DNA of 64,000 nt, from the NCBI GenBank assembly GCA_002917075.1, contig NTMA01000014.1, forward strand, positions 310,001-374,000. The letters are read 5' to 3'. The translations under genes and the position numbers were made by a program. The DNA comes from Hawksworthiomyces lignivorus (lineage: Eukaryota > Ascomycota > Sordariomycetes > Ophiostomatales > Ophiostomataceae). Shown one piece after another: positions 12,509 through 24,305 of this stretch. The notes under the pieces are model-generated. The model saw nothing but the letters and a program-made list of their open reading frames with translations, searched no databases and was not told the DNA's origin. How positions within the stretch are numbered: position 1 is the first letter of the stretch; each line of letters opens with the position of its first letter.

Positions 12509-13222
12509 TGCAGAGAGAAAAGACAGACCAGGGGTTCTGCGCAGATATAATTTTCTGATTAAAATGGGAACTGAAAGCGGAGGTTCTTGACGCTTCTCCC
12601 CAATCTCTTCCTACTTGTGTGGTTTTTGTAATTTGTATAGACAGTTAGAAGTAACGATCATGGTAAGACAAAAAAAAGTGTAAGAGAAAGTTTTATTAGA
12701 TGAATTGAGGAAGAAAAGAAGAGTAGGAAGAAGAATAGGCATAAGTGGGAGAAGTGGTCGAACTGAGTAAAGTGTATCATAACCATCGGCTATGTTGTTG
12801 GCAGAAGGTTGAACAACATGAAAAGAAATTGAGAAAAAAAAACCCCCCTAAATAAAAAATTCTCAAAAAAAAAAAAAAAATGAAAGCGAGAAAATTCTAC
12901 AGTCGATATTCAATAAAGTGGCAATTCATATTCTTTAAAATATTTGTAAAATCTGCTTTCTCATCTGTCAGAATAGGCCTCTGCTTTTGGCATTTGCATT
13001 GAGTTGCCCGTATCTTCTTGCAGCATGTTATGTAGATTTGGTATTCAAACAGAAAACAAACTCAAAGTAAATGAGATAAATTTATCTCAAAAAAAAGAAA
13101 AATCATTCAGAATTCTGCCTTATTTCATGTAAGAAAAAGGACGGGTATCTAAGAACAGCGACATATAAATCATAATACGAAACCAAACATGCAAAACCAG
13201 ATCGAGCAGATTTGAACCTCCT
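12509..13222. other. Intergenic region between genes A and B
   Basis: AT-rich 714 bp with two long A-runs (around 12663-12677 and 12866-12880). It contains the promoter of gene A and the 3' end of gene B. No further gene seen. Confidence 0.5.
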
Positions 13223-14221
13223 CTATTGCGCCTCGCCATTGTGATACGCATCACAAATCTCCTTGGGCATACAGTAGACGCTCTTGGCCTTGTTGTCGAA
13301 GTCGTACGGCGCCAGAGTCGGCATCTCCCCGGCAATCATCATGTAGTGGCCCCGACAACCACGCGCGGTGTACAGCCGGCAGCAGACGTTGTCCCAGCGA
13401 ATGAGAGCCGACTTGCCGTAGCCGAGATAGCTGTGCGTCAGCGTATCAATTGTGTCTGTATGGAGTTAGTAGGCAGTGTAATAATAGCAAAAGGAGTGTG
13501 AGGGATACTAACCGCACTTCTCCAGCTCGCGGCCGTAAATAGCCTTGTAGCCATGGAATCCACGCTCCGACCACAGCTCAATAGCACCGTCACGGTGCTT
13601 AGTAGGCCGCGGCCGACGAATCTCGTCACCATTGTCGTCGACGAGAGGCTCGACGTACTTGGCAGGCCTGGGACTGCCAGTAAACTGAGAGGGCTTGGCA
13701 GCCTCCACATCTTCCTCATCTTCCTTGTCTTTCGGGTCCTCATCATCCTCCTCGTCTTCCATATCATCCACGACTTCCACCGTTTGCACATCTTGAGCAT
13801 CTTCCATCTCCATTTCATCCATAAACTCTGGTTCTACCGCTTCCACCACTTCTTCCTTATTATCCGTATCTCCTACATCTTCCTCACAGCCTGTATTTTC
13901 TGCATTTTCAATTCCATTGCAGCGGCAAATCCTACAGTTGCATTCATCGCCGTCGCGGCGGGCAAGTGAATTCTTACTGATGGGTACGTCGAGAATGCGG
14001 TCCACGATATTGCCGAGAGTCTCATTTTTCTTCGCTTCAAAAATGCGGTGCATTTCGTTGGCAAGATCTTGATCACGATCCAGCAGTTCCTTCAAAACAT
14101 CTAAAGCCTGCTCATGACCCTTGGATGAGGCGGCAACGTCGGTGAAATTGGGTGGTGGCACGACCAAACCGGTCACCGGAAAGGTGACCAGCGCCAAAGA
14201 AACAAAGTTGGTAACGCGCAT
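13223..14221 (-). CDS. Secreted precursor protein, crystallin-like domain and acidic segment (gene B)
   Basis: Predicted secreted protein of 313 residues; exons 14221-13513 and 13455-13223, with a textbook CTACTAAC branch point and matching phase. Order: signal peptide (~1-19), helical pro-like region (~25-88), dibasic site SLARRDGDE near residue 90, a cysteine knot-like CNCRICRC patch, a long Asp/Glu-rich stretch (~108-175), then a crystallin-like domain (~212-302) with IELWSERGFHG, VCCRLYTARGCRG and KAKSVYC. These three motifs line up in order with those of gene A, so I read the two as diverged paralogues. It shares an intergenic region with the divergent gene C. Function unknown. The dibasic site suggests Kex2-type processing (inference). 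Confidence 0.8.
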
Positions 14222-15139
14222 CTTTGCTTAGAGGACTTCTGTGAAATAAAAATAATAAAGGGCTTTTTTGGTGATGTGTCTTTCGCAGTTTAACTTCCTG
14301 TGTTCGTTCTTGGTATGGTGAGAAGACAAGAAGGAGAGTAGCTCATGATCTTTTCCCTTGAAAAATATATAATGCATAAAAAGATTAGACGAAACAGTAT
14401 CAATAACTTATGAAGAAATAAGGGCTATGGCTGAAAACTTTTTTTTCTCAATATTTGAATTTCTCTGCCTTCTATTCTACCCAGCGCTCAACTTAGATTT
14501 GCCACTTCCTGTTGCGAATTCTGCAGCACTTATTCTTTATGTTAAAACACATAGAAAAAAAATAATTTCTATTTTCTTTTCATATTTCTAACTGATTTAA
14601 TTCCTGACCAAGTAAATTTTGTACTATTTCTTGATCCTCCATGTAGCGGCAGACTTTTCTTCATGGAAGCTTAAGAGAATTGCTCACTTGTTTTGATCCT
14701 CATGTATTCTTTCTGTGGCTGATATGCTAGCTAATATTGTGTGTAGTTGAATACCTATTTGTGTTGGTTAAGATGAGTCAAGCGCCTCTGTTGTTGCACC
14801 GTCATCACAATGTAAGACGAAACATATTTTCATACGTTGATCTGCTTGTATGTAATTATTTTTCTCAATTTTCATAGCTGTGTTTTTTCTCAAAGAAAAT
14901 TTTTTTTCTGTCACAATGCATTTGATGAGAAATGGCTTTTTCCAGAATATGAGATTTAATGACTCTCCTAGGACGCTTTCTCTCCATAGCTCATTTCAAA
15001 CGTTTCCACCCATTTCGATCACCACCTTCGCTCACAACCGACCATTTCGTCCAATTCTACCCATAATCACTTTTTAAAAAGCCATTATCTGCTCTGCATC
15101 TCCAACTAAGCTCACCATTGAATAAGTCATATATTCGAC
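14222..15139. promoter_or_regulatory. Divergent promoter region of genes B and C
   Basis: AT-rich 918 bp separating the ATG of gene B (minus) from that of gene C (plus), so both are driven from here. No gene is visible in it. I could not identify specific operator sites. Confidence 0.55.
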
Positions 15140-17012
15140 ATGCGGTCCATGCTGCGAACCACGCTTGCTCCTAGCAGGGTTCTCGTCCTACTGGTGCAAT
15201 TCTTTCGGCTCTTGGATGCAGCTGCTGTGCCTGCCCTGCAAAATGGCACGCTACTGATGCCCTCTGGTGGAAACAAGATCGTGCACCTAGAGGAATTGAA
15301 GCCGTTGCTTGGCCGTAGTGATGTTGGTCCAGGCTGCATCAGCATCGATACCGGCAGCCCGCGTAATATACATTGGAACAACAGAGATCAGGTGAGTTTC
15401 AAACTCTGAGAGACCCCTCTCTCATCAGGGGTGTTTTTTTTGTTTTGATGAATATGCAATAACTTTCTGACACGCCGTGTAGTTTGTCACTGTCAGCAAC
15501 GCGCGGTGCAAGCCTGGCCTGCAGCTGGTGGATGGCTCTTGCCACAAGCACATGGATCTGGGCACACGCTGCTCATCTTTCTGCCAGCTGTCTGCCTTTT
15601 ACTTTTACACGGAGCCCATCAACCTGATGGAGGGCAAATTCTGCCGCTACGGCGAGGGCTGCGAGCTGAAGCGCGAACAGTCGTACCGCGTGGAGGTCTC
15701 CAGCACCGAGGTCGACCGCTACGTGCTGGAGATGGCCGCGTCCATCAGCCCGTCGGCAACGTGGGGCTTCGGCTTCAAGCCCGTCAAGATCCCCATTCCT
15801 AGTGGAAGCACTCCGGGAGTCCCTGTTTCACCCGCTCCACCGCCGCGTCGCATGGCCAAGCGCGACACGGACAGCTTTACCAGCACTGGCAGCGAGCTCA
15901 TTGACAACATCCTGACGGAGATGCACCACCAAGAAGCTATTGTGGCCAGTCGACCACCTCTCCGGTACGATCTTCCCTCCATCTATGTGCCGCCGGTGGA
16001 CGAAGACGAAGACGAGGACAACGCGTGCAAGGCGGCTAGCAGCGGCCGTCTTTCCAAGCGCAACTGGATCAAAGACGCAGCCAAGGCGACGGCCGAAGCG
16101 GCCAAGGGCGCGTACGACTATCTCGCGGGCAACAAAAAGAAGACATGCCACCACACCAGCGAGCCGGCAGCCAACAACGACAACGACTATGCGCACCACG
16201 CGGAGGCCGGGCTGCACACCGACCCGGACGCACCGATTGTAGAGATGGCGGATGGGCCGGTCCGCCGACAAGACAACGACACGGGCGGCGGCGGCGGCGG
16301 CTTCTCGATCCCGCTGCCGGAGATCACGAACCCGACGGCGACGATCGCATTCACGTTCAGCGCCAAGTGGACCAACGACTGGACGCACACGTACCACCAC
16401 TCGGTGGAGCGGGCGAGCTTCACGTCGCTGACGCAGAAGCAGATCCCCGGCGAGGGCTGCGGCGCGTTCTGGGCGGTGCCGGTGGCGGCGGCGTATTGCG
16501 GGTGGATGGCGATGCCGCACTTCCCGCCCGAGGTGCACGACCGCGCCATCAACTGGCTGCGCACGACGGCGAACCCGTACGAGGGCCCGTTCAAGCTGGG
16601 CTCGATGCCGCGCGAGGGCGCCGACCCCGAGGACATCTACCCGGCGCCGATGTGGAACGTGACGGCCGGCCGGTGCCCCGTCAACTACCGGGAGTTCCCC
16701 TACTGCCAGGCCGGCCCGCTCTACCTGCCGGCCGAGGGCAGTGGGCACAGCAGCGGCGCGGGCCAGGCGCTGCAGCGCACCGTGTGGCGGCCGTGCGACT
16801 GCGAGTCCGGCGAGCTGCTGCCCACGCACCACCAGCCGCGCGAGGTGCGCGAGCAGATCGACTTCAACGAGTTCTTCACCGCCCACGCCAAGGCCGACCC
16901 GCGCCTGTACGACCCGTACTTTGGCTGGCAGCCGTCGGCGCACCAGCAGGACGACGACGAGTTTGACGAGGACGGCTACAACCCGGACTGGGACGACGAC
17001 GACTACTACTAA
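15140..17012 (+). CDS. Large secreted protein with dibasic sites and a split beta-rich domain (gene C)
   Basis: Predicted secreted protein of 593 residues; exons 15140-15391 and 15483-17012, GTGAGT donor. After a hydrophobic N-terminus (~1-30) comes a Cys-rich region (~65-145). A beta-rich, Thr/Ser-type stretch follows at ~147-185 (REQSYRVEVSSTEVDRY) and again at ~366-425 (TIAFTFSAKWTND ... GCGAFWAVPVAAAYCG). Between the two lies an insert with dibasic sites at about residues 210-211, 276-277 (LSKRNWIKDAAKA) and 345-346, an Asp/Glu run and a Gly run. The C-terminus is Asp/Tyr-rich. The CGxFWAxPxxxxYCG pattern recalls fungal secreted proteins with aerolysin-like beta domains; that link is from memory and uncertain. 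Exon 2 is far more GC-rich than the flanks, which creates long antisense frames. Confidence 0.75.
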
Positions 17013-17249
17013 GTGTCGCTGCTGGTCCCCGTCTGCCGCTGTGTATTATTTTTGGACTTTTTGAGCGAAAAGATTGAGGAGAGAGAAAGAGAGATGGAGA
17101 CAATTTTTTTTTTGTTGATTTAAATGCAGAGCGGTGATATTCCACGCCGTAGAGTTTCGTTACCAGACTTGGCTCATAGTTCGATCCTTCTGCTGTACTT
17201 GCTGGCTTGATGGTGCACCATCTTTGGTAGGGAATAAAATTATCATATT

Positions 17250-18782
17250 TCAATTCAAGTCATGCTCTTCTGTGAACTGTGATGTCTCAACCCAAACATA
17301 TGAGCCAAGCGTATCCTCGTGCCTCTTGCTCCGTCCGCCATCCCACCAACCATCGAGGCGGAGTTGCATCAGGCGGCCAAGGTTTGTTGCGCCGTCGCTG
17401 TCCAAGTCTTCGACACCAGTGTCTGCCAAAATAGTGTCGATGTACTTCCCGGCGCCGCTATTGTGTAGGATATCGGTAAAGGCATTGTGGACATCAAGCA
17501 GCTGGCGAGTGGCCTGGTGCTGTTTGGTGCGTGGCCGAGAGGAATTCTGCGATGTAGCAGCAACGTCTTCTCCCGCTGCGACTTGTTCGAATAGAATTTT
17601 CTCATCTTCGTCTGTTTTATCTTCCACAGGGCATAATTTCAAGCGAAATTGAGAAAACTCTGTAGCAGATTGCTGGTCCAACGTGACCACATTTCGCTGC
17701 TGGTCTGAAGAACGTGCGGCACTGCGAAGAAGGAGAGACGCTTCGGGCTCAAACAGAGATAAGAGAGATGCAACTGCTTGACCAGATTCGGTCTAAGAGG
17801 CAAAGATATTGCGTTAATACTTTTTGATAAAATAAAAGTTATGAAACAGCATTCCATTCACGCACCAGTTCTCCGTCTTCATCGACTTGGGTCATAGGGG
17901 ACGGAGGAAAGATGTACACCGCATGTTGCTGCCCAGTCTCCAGGGTAGTACCAGTGGACAAATGTAGGTTATCCATCTTTGCTTGCGCTATTGCCGTATC
18001 GCTGTCTGGCAGAGCTTCTGCTGTTTGCTTCGCTGGTAGGGATGGTGCTGCTCTCGACATCGTGTCTGAGACCGCTCCGGACTGTGATCCGCTGCTCGAC
18101 TCCGCATTATCCTCCGGCAGCACCACGGTTGAGCGGCATTTTGAAACAGCCTTTACTGTACGAGGATATTAACACTAGCCATGAAAGTCACGAGCAGAGG
18201 ATTTGGTCTAGAAGAACGCACGTGGAAGAAAGAGTTGGTCGACGAGGTGGTCGGCGAAGCTGTCGACTTTATCGCAGTACCAGTTCAGAACGTTGGCGCT
18301 GCCCTGCTCTGCAACTGCAGTCTGATAGTCTACACCGACATGATCGTAAAAAGCTTCCATTACCCGGTCATACACTTCGTCATATTGCCCACCGTCATTC
18401 TGGTAATGAGAACACCGCATGACGAGCCGGCCATGATTGTAAGTAGGTTGTGGGGATGGAGGTGAGACCGCCTCGCTTCTCTTAGTAGCCGAGTATGTGA
18501 CATAAAGAAACGTATTGCGTCGCTCCTTCAGCTCCTTCTTTTCTGCTTCAGAGAGAACGGCAGCAGCTGTATTTCCCTCCATTTTTTGCAGTGATCCTGT
18601 TTCCCGAGAAGCGCGTTTCAGGGCAAGCTGCTCAGGCAGCAAGTCACATTCAACAAAGTACTGCTTTCTACTCGTCTATCTCCTAATCAGAGAAGGCATG
18701 CGAGCTTCCCTGTGACCTGATGGGGAAAAGCCGCTCCAGCTCGGTAATGTAGCGGATACAGCGCCAACGGCGAATTCTGCAT
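17250..18782 (-). CDS. Unrecognised multi-exon protein (gene D)
   Basis: I do not recognise this protein. Exons 18660-18222, 18155-17866 and 17792-17250 join in phase through introns with GTGCGT donors. A preceding exon (from ATG 18782 to 18717) fits by phase but uses a weak GTCACA donor, with a CTGAT branch and CAG acceptor in a 56-bp intron. The model gives 445 residues, no signal peptide or membrane segment, a Ser/Ala-rich middle and a Glu/Asp-rich C-terminal half. The stretch RRNTFLYVTYSAT and ANVLNWYCDKVDSFADHLV looks folded. The true start may lie further upstream: open sequence continues back to about 18825, and another ATG is seen near 18994 on this strand, close to the divergent Zn2Cys6 gene. 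Confidence 0.6.
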
Positions 18783-19316
18783 CGCATCGTCCTGGACTTC
18801 CTCATCCAAAAGCCAAATACGACCCAGAACGAAGCTTGGCGAAGCTGACTAACGCTGGCGATTTGGTAATCGACTGTTCTGTCTCTACGATTGTCCAATC
18901 ACCAGTCGCTTCTTATTGTCGGCCCGTCTTTCCGGCCTTCGTGTTAGTAATACAAGTTTTGCCGGAGCTCTACCGAAGTTCTGCCAGCCGCCATGCCCGC
19001 AATCCTATCGACTTACACCGACTGTGGCGGCCAAGGGAGAAGTCATACCCGAAACTACGTCGCCGAGTCACACGCCGCCATCCAAGACCGCGGAAGGCAC
19101 AGACGCTTCCCCGGATTCACCAAGCGCAGAAGCTTGCATCTCTTCTCAAAGAATATCAAGCAGTTTGGTCAATCCTGCCGCTGCTCGCCCAGGCTGCTTC
19201 GCCTTACAGCCCCGGAATCCCCGGTCCAGGATGCCGGCGCATGGACATCACATGAGCAAATTTTATCTTTCCAATTGGACTCGCCCACAACAGGCAGACC
19301 TGCAGATATATTATCC
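18783..19316. promoter_or_regulatory. Divergent region between gene D and a Zn2Cys6 gene
   Basis: About 530 bp between the chosen starts. The plus-strand frame of the Zn2Cys6 protein is open from 18993, so part of this may be its 5' UTR or an N-terminal extension; a gene D leader exon may also lie here. Neither is resolved. Confidence 0.4.
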
Positions 19317-21946
19317 ATGACCGCAGCGCCTGCAGAGACTAGAAAGCGACGGGCAGCGTCTCCTGCTCCGGGCCAGCCACCGGCGACAATGGCACCGCGA
19401 CTCCGCCATTCGAAAGACGGAAGATTGACACGGATTCGCAAAGCATGCGATCTGTGCCGCATGCGCAAAGTGAAGGTAAGCTAGTTTCTCCGATTCGTTT
19501 GATGCTATTTCATGCCGCAGAAAGTTTATATTTGGATTGGATTGGCCGCCTCTGACCGTTCAAGTGTGACGGCATCGCACCATGCAAGTCCTGCCAGGGC
19601 CTCGGGGTTGAGTGCACGTTCCGCTACGTGTCACGGCACCGGGGACCGGTCAGTCGCTACGCGTCAGCAAGCTACTGGAAAGAAGCGGGCATCGATGTAG
19701 GCGACGACAATGTAGATGGGGGAGAGGGCGATGCGAGCAGCGTGTCTCTAAAGGAGACGATTTCACCCGCGCCCTATCTGCCACAGCCGCCATCCTTCTC
19801 GCAGTCTCTGTCGCAGCCCCTGTCGGCACACGGCGAGGGATTTTCCGCCGCCGCAGTCTCGGCAGAAGACCAGAGTCCGGCGCTCTCTGCCACGTCGTCC
19901 TTTTCACCGTCTCCCGTCCAGATAAGCGCCTGGCACCCTTCGCTGCAGCCGGCGACATTCACGCCACATTCGACACATCCGCCCATACAGCGACTCAACA
20001 GCGACGCCATTGCTCCGCTGCACATACTGGAGCTGCTGGTGGACGATTTCTTCACGTACATCCACCCCTTGGTTCCCTTCCCGCACGAGCCGACCTTCCG
20101 CAGGTCCTTTGCGAACGAGAGCGAGCGCCAGGAGCCCGAGTTTCTGGCGCTCCTAGCCAGCATGATCGGCTGCCTCGCCGCCTCCTTTCCGCGGAGCGTT
20201 CGCGCGCACCTCAAGGCTCAGCAGGCGCGGGCGGCGGCGACACAGAGCACGACCCCCCGCTTCGCCCGCGCCATCTGCATGGTCGAGTGCTGCCGGGACG
20301 TGGCGCTGGAGGCGCGCGGCGCCCTGTTCTACGCGAAGCAGCACCTGAGCGTCAACGACGCGGCCACGAGCTACTTCCTGGGCCTGGCTGCCGGCTATAC
20401 GCTGAACTGGCACCTGTGCCAGCGGTTCATGGCCGAGGCCATGTCGTTTGTGCAGGAGCTGGGGTTCCACCGGCGGCAGCCGTTTGGCGGAGCAGGAGGC
20501 GCGGGAGATGTGGGAGGAGCAGGTGGACCCGAGGATGCGGCGCTGGCAGCGCTGGCGGCGCTCTCGCCGGCGCCGCGGCGGTTCAACCACGTGGAGGACC
20601 AGATCGGCAAGCGCATCTTCTGGATCCTGTTCCTGGCCATGCGGTCGATGATCCAGCTGGGCGCGACGCTGAGCGAGACGCCGCTGCCGCCGTTCAACAA
20701 CGCGCGGCCGTTCCCGGACCTGCCGCTCGAGGTGGACGACGCGTATATCGAGCCGGACGTGATCCACCCGCAGCCGGCTGGCACGGTGTCGCTCATCACC
20801 GGCTACAACAAGGTCATCCAGATCTACACCACCATGGACCCCATCGCCACCATGGAGTACGCCCGCGGCCTGCACCAGGTGCCCTTTGAGGCGCAGCGCG
20901 GCATGTTCGTCGAGGCCCTGCGCGCGGCCACCGCCATCACCGACACCCTGCCCGACGAGCTGTTCCTGCCGCTGCCGGGAAGCAGCAGCCGAGAGCCCAC
21001 CACGCCCACGCCAAACACCGCCCGTTCGACCCCGGCCCCCGCCTCCGAGTACTACGACGACCTGCCCGGCTACCGCTACTACCCGCCGTGCGAGACGAGC
21101 AGCGACAAAGCGATCGGCGGCGGCGGCGCCCGCAGCACGCGATCCAACACCGACACCAGCACCAGCACCAGCACCAGCACCAGCACGCTTGTGAACAATA
21201 ACTATAACAGTACCGCCACCACCACCGCTGCCGCCGCCCGCCCGCCCGACGACCTTCGCCGTCTCCTCAACAACGACCCGCACCGCCGCCGCCAGATCCA
21301 ATATGACATCCAAAAGACCAACATCTACACGTCCCAGCTAGCCACCCGATCCTACTACGTCGAGATGTACTTCAACCGGCGGGCCGCCGGTGCTGGCAAA
21401 GGGTTAGATGGTGTAGATGGCCTTACCGATGATGCTGGCGGCGATCTTGATGATACGCCGAAGAAGGCGGCGGCCAAAGCAGCCGACGTGCTCGCCGCAG
21501 AAGCAAGCTTCATGGACGGCGAGCGCGAGCGCATCGTGCAGTCGCTCCTCTTCGTGCTGGCCGCCATCCCGCAGTGCAACATGGAGCCCAACGGCAGCGC
21601 CCTGATCAATAAGATTCGCCAGGTGGCGTCGACGCTGCTGCACCATGGGCATGGTCACGCGCAGGAGCACGGGCACGAAGGCGGATACAACGGGCCGAGG
21701 CGAGAAATGGAGGCGCAGCTGATGCGGTTCCTGGAGATCCTGATGAAGCTGGAGAAGTCTGGAGGACCAGTGGCTAGCGGCGTTGCCAGCATGATTGGTG
21801 CTGGAGATGGCGGATATAGTGCTGACGCCGGCAGCCCGCCGGTAGATGAGGAAGAAGAGGAGCTGCAGAGCTGGGCAAACCTGCGCGAAGAACAGATGCG
21901 ATTCGCCGCCAACGGCGGCTTCCTGGGTCACTATGGTAGCATGTAG
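19317..21946 (+). CDS. Zn2Cys6 transcription factor with fungal-specific domain
   Basis: Nuclear regulator of 846 residues; exons 19317-19475 and 19565-21946. The intron splits the zinc cluster: CDLCRMRKVK on one side and CDGIAPCKSC on the other, giving C-x2-C-x6-C-x5-C-x2-C-x6-C. The middle homology (fungal_trans-type) region starts near LHILELLVDDFFTYIHPLVPF and continues to about residue 470. C-terminal of it are Ser/Thr/Asn-rich stretches, including a Thr-Ser microsatellite. ATG 19317 was chosen because it directly precedes the basic region; in-frame sequence upstream to 18993 is open but lacks recognisable features. The target genes are unknown. GC-rich wobble positions create long antisense frames here. 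Confidence 0.88.
21155..21184 (+). repeat. (ACCAGC)5 microsatellite in coding sequence
   Basis: Five perfect ACCAGC units encode alternating Thr-Ser in a low-complexity part of the Zn2Cys6 protein. Length is multiple-of-six, so slippage would keep frame. Confidence 0.9.
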
Positions 21947-22747
21947 GGCGGGATGAGCAAAAGAGAGCCAGGGGGGTTTAAAAGTTAGCTGGATTTTCTA
22001 TTTTTAAAGATACCTTTGTTTGCATTTCGTAATGTGTATTTCGTATTTTGTATCACCGTTTGTATCCCACTATGTGAGACCATGTGATAACCTGAACCAC
22101 CTCAAAACCAGGTAGAAGTGACCATCGTCTCAGATATTATCAGTGCCGATGTTTCTGTTATCCGCAGTGTGATGGGATAAATTCTCGGCATTTTGTCGGG
22201 TCTATGCCTCCTGCGTTTGCTTCTTTTGCTTTTTGTCGAACTCGAATCTCGCTTCACATCTGAAGCATTTGATAACCGGGTACGGCGTGTTACAAACGCA
22301 ATTTGCTACCGAGATTATATGAAGCTACAGGGGCAGGCTTGCCAGCATCTACGCGGCTTGCGTGTCTGATATCTGTTAGACAGTCCTCAAGTGCTCTACA
22401 CGACATAACAACAACACCTGACGTATATGCACCTGTTCCCTTGCTCACCTCTTGTGTCTGTTTTCTCGCTTAATTTGCTCCCCCTCTCCTATTATTTTAT
22501 CATAGTAGTCATTTTGACCAAATTTCTGATCACTGCACCTCAAAATTTTTGTCTCTCATTTCTTTTTTGCAGTGTCTTTCTCGACGTCGTTGAACGTAAA
22601 TGAGATTTGGGTCCATTTCCATCGCAACAGAATAATAAAAAATATCTCTACGGTATCTTTGTTGCCATGTTTTCTTAACCAAATCGATTGTGATCCACAT
22701 ATTTCAGGACGCCGTTTCTTCCAGATGTTTTTCTGCTATCTTCAAAT
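21947..22747. other. Intergenic region
   Basis: 800 bp, T-rich towards its right end, between a Zn2Cys6 gene and a surface-protein gene on the same strand. No gene seen; it should hold the terminator of one and the promoter of the other. Confidence 0.5.
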
Positions 22748-24002
22748 ATGAGGGTCAATGACATCTCTCTAAGACTGCCTCAACGAAGACGCCGACGACA
22801 GCTGCATCGAAACGGCATCCATTCACCCTCTCCCCTCTCCATGCTCATGCCTCCTCCCTCTCTTCCTTCTGGTGACGTTCTTCCTGACCTCAATGTCAGC
22901 AATGGCTCTTGCTATGCGGGCCCGCACGCACCGCTAGACCCCCGCTTCCTCCCCTGTGGCAACGTCGCCGTTGCCGCCCAGACGTGTTGCTGGCAGGGGG
23001 ACACCTGCCTGGCCGACCGTGCCTGCTTCGGCATCCACGACGGTAGTTTCGTCACCTACCTGGCAGGGTGCACCGACGAGGCCTATGGCTATGAGCATGT
23101 CTGCCCTGACAAGATTACGTCTGCCAATATACCCGCCGTCGCCGCCTGGGTGGGGCTGATCTACTGCCAGCCGCCTGGTGCGTGGCTTGCCTGCCACCAG
23201 TCGGGCGCCCTCAACTCTGGCTTCAGCGGCTCTTTGCGCATGCCCCACCGCCAGGCCAGCGCCAAGACCGGCATTCGTTGATGGGCCCACGCTGGCATCG
23301 TCCGCCCGCCTGCCGTCGTCGCCGGGCGGCAGCATCGCGTGGCTCCCGCCGTTCTCGCCTACCTATCCCAGCAGCTCAGCCGCCGTGACGAATTCCTTAC
23401 AGATGGACAGCACGACGACAATAGCGGCGAGCATGACGACTGGGGCAACATTGACGTCGCCATCGTTGCCAGCGACGCATGCTGCTCCAGCGTCCGCAGA
23501 TCAGCCTCGAGTGTCGTACGTCCCCAACATTCCGCTAACTGTCGGCATCTGCGCCGGCATCGGCGGGTTTGTACTTGTGGGCGCACTTCTTGCACTGGCT
23601 TTCTGCGTCCTCGTGCGTCGACGTCGCGGCCATAGTGTGTCGTGGACGGTACTCTTGTGCAGTAGTGCTAGCTCATCTAAAAGCAAAGACAGTAGCGGAA
23701 GCAATGATGGCGGAGACAGACTTGAATACCCTCAGCCAGCTATGGGTGACTCCACGTCAAAGCCTCCTATTATTTTATCAGAACCCTCCGAGCTAGAGCT
23801 GCGTGCAGCACGACCATGGTCCATGAGATCAGAGCTGGAGGACAACAGCAGCACAACCTGCCCAGCATTGAAGAATGTCACTGGCAGCGAAAAGCCGTTG
23901 GAGCCAGTTGAGGAACAGGAGAATTTTGCCAGGGCCAACAGCAGCGAAGGGCCACATTGTGAAGCACCTCTTCTTCACGCATTGGCAGAATTGGAGGGAT
24001 AA
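22748..24002 (+). CDS. Membrane-anchored Cys-rich surface protein
   Basis: Likely cell-surface glycoprotein: an extracellular Cys-rich domain (SCYAGP, PCGN, CCWQGDTCLADRACFG, GCTDEAYGYEHVCP), a Ser/Thr/Ala-rich stalk, one membrane helix (about IPLTVGICAGIGGFVLVGAL) followed by RRRRG, and a cytoplasmic tail. I know this arrangement from many unnamed fungal proteins. The two halves lie in different frames. A 49-bp intron 23178-23226 (GTGCGT donor, TTCAG acceptor) joins them in phase (401 residues). But it removes WLACHQSG, which resembles a conserved part of relatives, so a one-base frameshift is the alternative. The N-terminus is basic and lacks a clear signal peptide; the start may be wrong or an upstream exon missed. 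Confidence 0.65.
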
Positions 24003-24305
24003 CTACGCCGTGCTCGCTCAGATAGCCATAAGCACCGCTACTTCACTGCAACTAAACAAGATCAATGCAGACAGCTATAGGCATATATCTTTCAGCAATA
24101 GGCTGTGTCCCATGTAAAAGAGAAGAGATTAATTTTTCGATCTTTGTCTATTCTGATTCTAACATATTATTACGCTAGCACGCAGTGTTTCATAAATCAA
24201 TCCATAAAATTGCATCCTCGTCAAGTAGTGTACGAGGGAGAGGTTGAGGAAACAAAGGGGTGCGCTCGTTATCATACTGTTCAATGCCAATTGGCAATCA
24301 AAATA
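24003..24305. other. Short convergent spacer
   Basis: AT-rich 303 bp between the stops of the surface-protein gene and the minus-strand Zn2Cys6 gene; nothing further seen. Confidence 0.5.

Noticed and set aside
15828..16943. 371-codon minus-strand frame opposite gene C
   Set aside because: Arg/Val-rich shadow caused by very GC-rich wobble positions; gene C has signal peptide, Cys pattern and a clean intron.
20153..21313. 386-codon minus-strand frame opposite a Zn2Cys6 gene
   Set aside because: Low-complexity Ala/Gly/Arg/Val composition; the plus strand carries the conserved domain.
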